From: Candidatus Iainarchaeum sp.
Lineage (GTDB): Archaea; Iainarchaeota; Iainarchaeia; Iainarchaeales; UBA10191
Length of the DNA: 5,644 nt
Reading direction: 5' to 3'
NCBI GenBank assembly: GCA_013331925.1
Contig: DUFJ01000079.1
Coordinates: forward strand, 1-5,644
Shown: positions 1 through 5,441 of the stretch, piece after piece
Layout of the letters: each line of letters starts with the position of its first letter
How positions within the stretch are numbered: position 1 is the stretch's first letter
Notes under the pieces: generated by a model
Databases searched by the model: none
What the model was told of the DNA's origin: nothing
Seen by the model: only the letters and a program-made list of their open reading frames with translations
Program-made: the position numbers and the translations under genes

Positions 1-4
1 GGAA

Positions 5-1321
5 TTGAAGAATAAGGAAAGGCTTTACTGCATCAGCCTTCCGGAATTAAGCCTTCAAGAGGCGGAATTGGCTGCTGGAGCGTTTGAAGAGTACAAAAGC
101 ACCGCAAATCCCGAGATTGAAGAATTAAGCGCTCTTGATGTTTTCTTCCTGGACTATTGCTGCAAGAATTCTTTTTCGCTAGACAGCGAACAGCAGGAAT
201 ACTTGCTGGAGTTATTGCGCCTGATGGTTTACGGCTTTGGGCCCTTGTCAAAGCTCTTGGAGAACGAAAGCCTGGAAGAGATAGCAATAATCGGCTTGGG
301 AAAGGAAAAGCCTGTAATGGTTTTTGACAAAGGCTTAGGCTCTTGGATAAGGACAAACCTTTACTACGCAAGCGAGGCTTCTGTAAAAAACTTAGTGAAT
401 AAGATGTCAAGAAAGTTGGGGAAAAGATTGAGCATGCAGACTCCAAGGCTTAACGCAATGCTGCCTGACGGTTCAAGGCTTTCGTGCAGCATTTCCCCAG
501 TTTCTTTCCTCGGGCCTAATGTAACTATTAGAAAGTTTGGGAAAAAGCCTTTCACTCCTTCAGAGCTTGTAGCAAACAATACAGCAAGCAAGGAAGCAAT
601 GGGTTTCCTGCAGCTGGCCTTTGAATGCGACTGCAGCGTATTAATTGCGGGAAATACAGGAAGCGGGAAGACAAGCCTTTTGAACGCATTATTCCGGTTT
701 GTGCCAGGCAATGAGAGAGTCATAGTTGTTGAGGAAACTCCAGAACTGAATTTTTCGCATTTGGAGCACTTGGTGAAGCTGAACGTTAGCGAGGGCTTGA
801 ACGTCGGAATGAATGAATTGATAGTGGACAGTTTGAGAATGAGACCTGACAGAGTGGTTGTGGGAGAGGTGAGGAATGCTGAGGAAGTAAGAGCATTCAT
901 TGACACCTTGCTCGCAGGCCAGGGAAAGGGAAGCTATTGCACTTTTCACGCGCAAAGCTCTCGCGATGCTTTAACGAGAATGAAAAAGCTCGGGGTTTTA
1001 GAGATTGACCTGCTGGCTTTGGACTTGATAGTGATGCAGAAGCGCTGGACTACAATCCAAAAAGGGGAAAGAGCGGAAAAGAGGAGGATTGTTGAAATCT
1101 GCGAGGTTTTAGAGAGAGATGGAAGGCCAGTGCTTAACGCGCTGTTCGAGTTTGAATACGCGAAAGACTGTCTGAAAAAAGTCGGAGAGAGTAAAAGAAT
1201 TAGGGAAAAGTTTGAAAAATCCCTGAACTCTGGCAATCCTGAAAGCTTTGGGAAAGCAGTTGCAGAAAAAGCCGGAGAGATTGGAAAAAATGCAGGAAAA
1301 GCAAAAAGGCTGATGGAATGA
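5..1321 (+). CDS. Type II/IV secretion system ATPase (GspE/VirB11/TadA family), probably 5'-incomplete
   Basis: This is a cytoplasmic hexameric ATPase of the secretion superfamily, the motor that drives assembly of a type IV pilus-like or Tad/Epd-like filament. Seen in the sequence (438 residues from the TTG at 5): an N-terminal domain containing YGFGPLSKLL (about 76-85) and RLNAMLPDGSRL (about 148-159), the arginine-bearing region typical of the family. Next come Walker A GNTGSGKT (216-223), an acidic box VVEETPEL (241-248), Walker B RPDRVVVGEVRN (280-291) and a His box TFHAQSS (313-319). The tail after about 385 is charged and lysine-rich. Start: TTG lies four bases from the window edge with no visible ribosome site, and the frame is open to base 2, so the true start is probably outside the window. 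The stop overlaps the next start (ATGA), which indicates an operon with the two T2SSF genes. The family call is secure; the exact filament (pilus, archaellum or secretion) is inferred from the neighbours. Confidence 0.93.
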   Translation: MKNKERLYCISLPELSLQEAELAAGAFEEYKSTANPEIEELSALDVFFLDYCCKNSFSLDSEQQEYLLELLRLMVYGFGPLSKLLENESLEEIAIIGLGKEKPVMVFDKGLGSWIRTNLYYASEASVKNLVNKMSRKLGKRLSMQTPRLNAMLPDGSRLSCSISPVSFLGPNVTIRKFGKKPFTPSELVANNTASKEAMGFLQLAFECDCSVLIAGNTGSGKTSLLNALFRFVPGNERVIVVEETPELNFSHLEHLVKLNVSEGLNVGMNELIVDSLRMRPDRVVVGEVRNAEEVRAFIDTLLAGQGKGSYCTFHAQSSRDALTRMKKLGVLEIDLLALDLIVMQKRWTTIQKGERAEKRRIVEICEVLERDGRPVLNALFEFEYAKDCLKKVGESKRIREKFEKSLNSGNPESFGKAVAEKAGEIGKNAGKAKRLME

Positions 1322-2043
1322 AAGGCTTGAAAGGTTTTAGGATTGCAGGAATTGCAGCATTGCTGGCGTGGTTTGCAGCGAGCGTTCTGCTGGAGGATTT
1401 AATAATTGCTGGAATGATTGCATTAGGAATTTTTGCTGCCTTAATAATTTTGGATAAAACCAGCGTGAAGAGAAAGGCTAAAAAGCAGGCAAGGATAGTG
1501 GAGAAAGACCTTCCGTTCGCCTTGCTTTCAATGAGCGTCGAGCTTTCTTACAATACTGATTTTGAAAAAGTTTTGGAGAACGCCGCAAGGCAGGAGTACG
1601 GGCTTTTCTCCAAAGGGTTAAAGAAGGTTTTAGGAGAGGTAAAGGCTGGAGCAAGCGTGCAGGAGGCATTGGCAGAATTTGGAAAAAGCTTTGAGTCAAC
1701 GCAGCTGAAAAGGGCAGTAAACCAGCTCATAAGCGCTTTCGAACAAGGAAGCAGGAAGCATTCTGGAGAAAATTTGAAAAAGTTAGGGCAGGAAATGCTT
1801 GCAAGGCAGAGGATTGAAAGCAAGGAATTCAACAGCAAGCTTGCACTATATTCCCTAATGTTTGTTTCTCTTTCTGCAGTAATGCCTGCACTGTTCCAGG
1901 CTTTCGTTATCGTTGGAAGCAGTTTTTTGGAATTGGATTTCAGCGCTTTGCAGATTATTGCAATCGCAACGGTCCTGTTTCCTGCATTGAACCTTGCGGT
2001 CTTGTTTTTTGCAAGGAATTCAATGCCTGAATTTTTGAAGTGA
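1318..2043 (+). CDS. T2SSF-domain membrane platform protein (TadB/TadC/FlaJ-like), first of two
   Basis: This is an integral membrane platform protein expected to couple the upstream ATPase to filament assembly. The product has 241 residues. Two hydrophobic segments lie near the N-terminus (about 7-26 and 28-45). A cytoplasmic helical T2SSF domain follows (about 60-175), opening with EKDLPFALLSMSVEL, which matches the usual start of this domain, and containing GASVQEALAEFG (111-122). Two further membrane segments are at about 176-199 and 209-231. It is short for the family: archaellum FlaJ/ArlJ carries two such domains in one chain, whereas here one domain per gene is seen, as in Tad and Methanococcus Epd pili. 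The ATG overlaps the ATPase stop by four bases (ATGA), so translational coupling is likely. No strong Shine-Dalgarno is visible, in keeping with coupling. The family call rests on topology and domain motifs and is fairly secure. Confidence 0.85.
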   Translation: MKGLKGFRIAGIAALLAWFAASVLLEDLIIAGMIALGIFAALIILDKTSVKRKAKKQARIVEKDLPFALLSMSVELSYNTDFEKVLENAARQEYGLFSKGLKKVLGEVKAGASVQEALAEFGKSFESTQLKRAVNQLISAFEQGSRKHSGENLKKLGQEMLARQRIESKEFNSKLALYSLMFVSLSAVMPALFQAFVIVGSSFLELDFSALQIIAIATVLFPALNLAVLFFARNSMPEFLK

Positions 2044-2978
2044 TGTTAATGGATGGGAATTTTTTCAAGATTTTGGAATTTTTCAAAAGCCAGAAAAGCC
2101 TGAAAGAGTTTGAGCTAGTGCTAAAGGGGAACAGCGAGAAAAAAAGCCTGAAAAGGTTTTTTGAGGAAAGCTGCCTTGAAGGAGCTCTTGCTTTAATGCT
2201 CGGGTTTGCGGTGCTTTTGGAGCTTGAGGCAGGGGAGGAATGGTTTTTCCTGCTTCCAATCCTTTCCTTCCTCCTGCCCCTATCCTTCAATTATTTCTTC
2301 CAAATCCTGAAGTTTGAAAAAAGAAAGCGAGAGATTGAAGAGCAAGTGCCTGACGCTTTATTGCAGGCTGCTTCAATGCCTTACAGTTCAGGGTTTGCAA
2401 ACATTGCAGAGTATTTGGCAAGGCAAAGGCTTGGGGCGTTGAGCAAGGAGTTTGAGAAAGCAAGCCTGGAGATCGAGAAAGGAGCTACCGTAAGGGAAGC
2501 GTTGGAGAATATTGCAAAAAGATGCAATTCCAGGATTGTGGAAAGAATGTGCACTCTTTTAAGCCAGGGGTTTGAGGCAGGAATAAGCATGTCCTTGGTT
2601 TTCAGGGAGACTGCTGAAGACTTGATTGAGACAAGGACTATTTTGAGGGAAAGGAGCGCTGTCCTTGCGGTGCAAAAGCTTACCTTGCTTTTTGCAGGAG
2701 CATTGCTGGTGCCTTTAGTGCTTGGATTGCTTGCTGGAATGGTGAATGATTTTGACTTCCAAAGCTTTGGAGAGTTGGGAGTTGGGTTGGGGGAGAAGGA
2801 AAGGCTGGGTTTGATGCAGGCTGCGCAGTTTTCAAACCAGGTTTACATTATAGAGTACGCTATTATCGCAAGCCTTTTCGCTGCATTCATAGACTCTGAC
2901 CTGAAAAAAAGCATTATTTACGTTCTTGCCTTGCTTCCAGCAAGCAGCATTGCATACTTTATCGCAAGCGCGCTTTAA
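2043..2978 (+). CDS. T2SSF-domain membrane platform protein (TadC/FlaJ-like), second of two
   Basis: This is the second platform protein of the operon (311 residues from the ATG at 2043). A charged N-terminal stretch leads into two membrane segments (about 45-61 and 66-88). The T2SSF domain (about 98-205) opens with EEQVPDALLQAASMPYSSG, a typical family signature, and contains GATVREALENIAKR. After it come hydrophobic segments at about 212-233, 267-284 and 290-309. Start choice: the upstream gene ends in TGATG, so ATG 2043 overlaps its stop by one base. GTG 2040 and ATG 2049 are in-frame alternatives; the GTGAT at 2040-2044 could serve as a weak ribosome site for 2049. The tight overlap suggests the two platform proteins are made in equal amounts and probably act as a heterodimer, which is inference by analogy with TadB/TadC. 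No gene follows closely, so the operon likely ends here. Confidence 0.85.
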   Translation: MLMDGNFFKILEFFKSQKSLKEFELVLKGNSEKKSLKRFFEESCLEGALALMLGFAVLLELEAGEEWFFLLPILSFLLPLSFNYFFQILKFEKRKREIEEQVPDALLQAASMPYSSGFANIAEYLARQRLGALSKEFEKASLEIEKGATVREALENIAKRCNSRIVERMCTLLSQGFEAGISMSLVFRETAEDLIETRTILRERSAVLAVQKLTLLFAGALLVPLVLGLLAGMVNDFDFQSFGELGVGLGEKERLGLMQAAQFSNQVYIIEYAIIASLFAAFIDSDLKKSIIYVLALLPASSIAYFIASAL

Positions 2979-3027
2979 CGCAAGCTCGAGTTTTAAAAGA
3001 CAGGCATTGCTTAATTTGAGAAAGCAA

Positions 3028-3035
3028 TTTAAAAA
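3028..3035 (+). promoter_or_regulatory. TATA-like box for the LpxC-like gene
   Basis: TTTAAAAA, preceded by the purine-rich AAAGCAA (a possible BRE), begins 28 bases before the ATG at 3056. An archaeal promoter normally starts transcription about 25-27 bases downstream of the box centre, which would fall at or next to this ATG, so the messenger would be leaderless or nearly so. This agrees with the absence of a Shine-Dalgarno sequence before the ATG. A second, weaker A/T box (TTTTAAAA, 2991-2998) lies upstream. The call rests on motif and spacing only. Confidence 0.5.
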
Positions 3036-3055
3036 GCTTGAATTCTATTATTTGC

Positions 3056-4108
3056 ATGCCAAAATTTCAAAAGACTATTAGGAAAGGTTTTTCGCTTACT
3101 GGCAGAACAAGCCAGCTGGGCACTCCAGTTACTTTAGAATTCAAGCAAGCCCAACCTGGAACTGGCATTGTTTTTGAACGGAACGGAAAAAGAATACCTG
3201 CAAATTCTAGAACTCTCCAATCTGGCGGTTTTTTGAAGAATTCTGTTTTAGGCTGGAGTTCAATAGCATTTAGAGAAGGCAAAACCAGGGTTTCTACTGC
3301 AGAGCATTTAATGGCTGCATTGAAAGCGGGCGGAGTTGATAATTGTGTTGTCAGAATTAATGGCAGGAATGTTCCAAGATTTGCTGAATCAACTAAAGAA
3401 TATATTGAAATGCTTCAAGATAATAAGCTAAGACAGGACACGGTTAGAAGGAAAATAGTGGTTAATTTTAGCCGAAGCCCTTATTTGATGAGCACTTCGC
3501 GGCAGCTCGGGGAATTAAGAGAAATACTTGCTAAACGAGGAATTCCGCAGCAATTCTTTGATTTATCAGATAGAAAACCATGCATTGTAATTCAACACCC
3601 AAACCCAAAATACCCCGACCTTCTAATAATCAGGCCAGCAAAAGGTTTTGTAATTAGCTCTGGCTTTGGGTATTTTTCACACAAAGCATTATCAAAAACG
3701 CAGTTTCACAGAATGGAAGTAAATCTTGCAAACTATCAACAGCAATTAATGGAAGCAAGAACTCTTGCATTTCCTGGAATTAAAGGGCATTTAGCAAGGC
3801 CATTTCTAAAATTAGGAGAAATAAAATTCCCAAAAGGATTCAGGTTGCATGGGATTGACGCAGAAACAGCGGTATTGGCAGGAAAGAAAAGTAATGCACA
3901 ATTACTAAATGACCCTCAAAACCCTAAAGAAAAGGTTAGATATGCTGATGAAGAAATAGTAAGACATAAACAAATGGACTTATTAGGAGTTTTAGCCGCA
4001 TTTCCAGGACATTTCCAAAACATTGAAATATTCGCATTCAAGCCAAGCCACAAGTTCTTAATAGAATCATTACAAAAACTGCAACAACTTGGGATAATTA
4101 GTTTTTAA
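3056..4108 (+). CDS. lpxC: LpxC-like UDP-3-O-acyl-GlcNAc deacetylase homologue
   Basis: This is a homologue of LpxC, the zinc enzyme that deacetylates UDP-3-O-acyl-N-acetylglucosamine in bacterial lipid A synthesis. Motifs in order, numbered from ATG 3056 (350 residues): PGTGIVFER (34-42) matches the usual PA..TGIVFRR; RVSTAEHLMAAL (78-89) holds the catalytic Glu83 and zinc ligand His84; GVDN (93-96); EARTLAF (233-239) keeps the Thr of E. coli Thr191; ADEEIVRHKQMD (297-308) gives His304, Lys305 and Asp308 (E. coli His238, Lys239, Asp242); FKPSH ends at His332 (E. coli His265). Oddities: E. coli Asp246 is replaced by Val312; the GLHTG motif is degraded to TSQLG; and about 45 extra residues (roughly 131-175) separate the two halves, so the chain exceeds the usual ~305. 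Start: ATG 3056 is preferred over in-frame TTG 3038 because of the promoter spacing. Archaea lack lipid A, so the substrate is unknown; another acetylated sugar nucleotide is possible. Confidence 0.88.
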   Translation: MPKFQKTIRKGFSLTGRTSQLGTPVTLEFKQAQPGTGIVFERNGKRIPANSRTLQSGGFLKNSVLGWSSIAFREGKTRVSTAEHLMAALKAGGVDNCVVRINGRNVPRFAESTKEYIEMLQDNKLRQDTVRRKIVVNFSRSPYLMSTSRQLGELREILAKRGIPQQFFDLSDRKPCIVIQHPNPKYPDLLIIRPAKGFVISSGFGYFSHKALSKTQFHRMEVNLANYQQQLMEARTLAFPGIKGHLARPFLKLGEIKFPKGFRLHGIDAETAVLAGKKSNAQLLNDPQNPKEKVRYADEEIVRHKQMDLLGVLAAFPGHFQNIEIFAFKPSHKFLIESLQKLQQLGIISF

Positions 4109-4160
4109 ACAAAAGCCTAATTCAAAGGCTTCTTAAACAACGCCTCAAAGGCAGAAAGTG

Positions 4161-4168
4161 TTTTAAAG
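4161..4168 (+). promoter_or_regulatory. TATA-like box for the PAC2 gene
   Basis: TTTTAAAG, with the purine-rich AGAAAGTG just before it, lies about 40 bases upstream of the ATG at 4204. Transcription would start near 4188-4192 and leave a leader of roughly 12-16 bases. GGGG at 4189-4192 is too far from the ATG, and too close to the expected transcript start, to be a convincing ribosome site. The box separates the PAC2 gene and its follower from the LpxC-like gene as a transcription unit. The call rests on motif and spacing only. Confidence 0.42.
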
Positions 4169-4203
4169 ATTGCAAGCCTTTCTATACTGGGGTTTTTGAA
4201 AAA

Positions 4204-4950
4204 ATGGCAAAAATGGACATTAGGGTTGTTGAAACAAGCCAGCAATCACTTGAAGGCTATACTCTTGTCGAAGGATTTCCGGGAATGGGCTTAGTTGGCA
4301 CTATAGCCGCAAAATACCTGGTGGAAAAGCTTGAAGTGAAAGAGATAGGCCACATTCATTCAGAATCCTTTGTCCCAATAATCCGCATCCACAACGGAAT
4401 GCCCGTAAGGCCTTCGAGGATTTTCGTGAGTGAAAAAAACAAACTAGTGATTTTAATTTCAGAGCAAATAATCCCAAAACAGCACACTCAAGCTGTTTCT
4501 GAAGCTGTTGTTGACTGGATAAGGGACAGGAAAATCAAGCGCATTATTTCTTTAAGCGGCATTGGGATTGAAGGAACAGGAAAAGAGCTAAAGCTTTACG
4601 GAATTGCAAGCAATGAAGCCTCAAAAAAGCTTTTGAAAGAAAACAGCATTCAGCCAATACAGGAAGGAATTACAACCGGAGTGATTGCGCTAATACTTTT
4701 GGATTTAAAGGATGACGAGAGCGTTGAGGCAATAAGCTTGCTGGCAAGCATAAAGTCAGGCGCTGACTATACAGCAGCCGCAGAGTTGCTTAAAAAGCTT
4801 AACCTAATGCTAGGGCTGGAAATAAATGTGGAGCCTTTAGTTAAGGAAGCGAGAGAGACAGAAAAAGCTTTAGTAAAGCAGCTGGAAAAGCTAAAGCAAA
4901 CGCACGAGACAGTAAGAAAGATTGAAGACCAGACTCCGATGTACGCTTGA
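4204..4950 (+). CDS. PAC2 family protein with C-terminal HbYX tail (archaeal proteasome-assembly-chaperone homologue)
   Basis: This is a 248-residue cytoplasmic protein of the PAC2 (DUF75) family, related to eukaryotic proteasome assembly chaperone 2 and to archaeal PbaA/PbaB. Seen: the family hallmark EGFPGMGLVGTIAAKYL (23-39), SESFVPIIRIHNG (53-65), the core segment IKRIISLSGIGIEG (111-124) and SIKSGADYTAAAELLKKL (182-199). A charged, probably coiled-coil helix follows (about 208-242), and the chain ends Met-Tyr-Ala. That last triplet fits the HbYX rule (hydrophobic, Tyr, any residue) used by proteasome partners to dock between 20S alpha subunits. Archaeal PbaB is known to engage the 20S core through such a tail, so a proteasome-binding role is likely here, though inferred. 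Start: ATG 4204, with an in-frame alternative at 4213. The next gene begins 10 bases after the stop, so co-transcription is probable. Confidence 0.92.
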   Translation: MAKMDIRVVETSQQSLEGYTLVEGFPGMGLVGTIAAKYLVEKLEVKEIGHIHSESFVPIIRIHNGMPVRPSRIFVSEKNKLVILISEQIIPKQHTQAVSEAVVDWIRDRKIKRIISLSGIGIEGTGKELKLYGIASNEASKKLLKENSIQPIQEGITTGVIALILLDLKDDESVEAISLLASIKSGADYTAAAELLKKLNLMLGLEINVEPLVKEARETEKALVKQLEKLKQTHETVRKIEDQTPMYA

Positions 4951-4954
4951 AGGG
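4950..4954 (+). promoter_or_regulatory. Shine-Dalgarno-like site deciding the start of the small helical protein
   Basis: AAGGG sits six bases before the ATG at 4961 and overlaps the last base of the PAC2 stop codon. It favours this ATG over the in-frame TTG at 4922, which lies inside the PAC2 gene. The placement also suggests that ribosomes finishing PAC2 can re-initiate here. Confidence 0.45.
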
Positions 4955-4960
4955 AAAAAA

Positions 4961-5437
4961 ATGCCCCCAACTCCAAGGCCAAAAACTCCGCTTGCTGAAT
5001 TCCTTGAGAAAAAAATCCAAGAAAGGCAGGTTGTAGCAAGGCCTAAGGAACAGCAAGAGCGCCAAGCGCTTAACTATTTGAACTCGCTTGAAAGTCTTGC
5101 AGGCGAGGCTGCAAAAGAAGCAAAGGCTATTGCGGAAAAGATCAAGCAGCGAAAGAGCAAATTTTTCAGGCTGCCAAGAGTCAGCGCAAGGCTTGCGGCA
5201 TTATGGGCTGCGAGAAAGCGCGGAGTGAAGCTAAAAGACGAGCTGAAAAAAAGAGGCCTTAGAAGCCTGAAAGACCTGCACGCAGACCACAAAAAAGCTC
5301 TTGAAAAAGCGAAAAAGCTTGCAAGGCTTTTGGAAGCCTTCAAGCAAGAGCCTGAAAAAATGATTGAAGAGCTTGAAAAAGTCAGCAAGGCTTCAGACCC
5401 AAGAGAAGCCTTTAAGGAGTTTTTAAGCAATTTTTAG
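4961..5437 (+). CDS. Hypothetical lysine-rich helical protein downstream of PAC2
   Basis: I do not recognise this 158-residue protein. It has a proline-rich start (MPPTPRPKTP, 1-10) and then almost entirely charged, helix-favouring sequence: about 11-64 (Glu/Lys/Gln/Ala-rich), a basic stretch with the single Trp (74-90, LAALWAARKRG), KLKDELKKRGLRSLKDLH (90-107), and two further helices (about 110-128 and 130-142), ending DPREAFKEFLSNF. No cysteine, signal peptide or membrane segment is seen, and the net charge is strongly basic. It is probably a cytoplasmic coiled-coil or nucleic-acid- or protein-binding protein; that is inference. It starts 10 bases after the PAC2 stop behind an AAGGG site, so a shared transcript and possibly a shared job are likely. 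An extended start at TTG 4922 would overlap PAC2 and is less likely. Codon use resembles that of the PAC2 gene, so I think it is real. Confidence 0.68.
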   Translation: MPPTPRPKTPLAEFLEKKIQERQVVARPKEQQERQALNYLNSLESLAGEAAKEAKAIAEKIKQRKSKFFRLPRVSARLAALWAARKRGVKLKDELKKRGLRSLKDLHADHKKALEKAKKLARLLEAFKQEPEKMIEELEKVSKASDPREAFKEFLSNF

Positions 5438-5441
5438 AAAA

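Noticed and set aside
33..955. Long minus-strand open frames (about 88-180 codons) across the ATPase gene
   Set aside because: They lie antisense to a gene with clear Walker A, Walker B and His-box motifs, and their translations are Ser/Leu/Pro-rich with no recognisable domain, as expected of shadow frames.
4113..4131. Six-base stem AAGCCT / AGGCTT after the LpxC-like gene
   Set aside because: Short, with no T-run after it, and such a stem is common by chance in this sequence, which is rich in AAGCCT-type words.
4122..4152. Repeated TCAAAGGC at 4122-4129 and 4145-4152
   Set aside because: Two eight-base copies only; not enough to call an operator or a repeat array.
4767..5430. Minus-strand open frames of 74-118 codons opposite the PAC2 end and the small helical gene
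   Set aside because: The Ser/Phe/Leu-rich translations are what antisense of Lys/Glu-rich coding sequence gives. The + strand genes have better starts and spacing.
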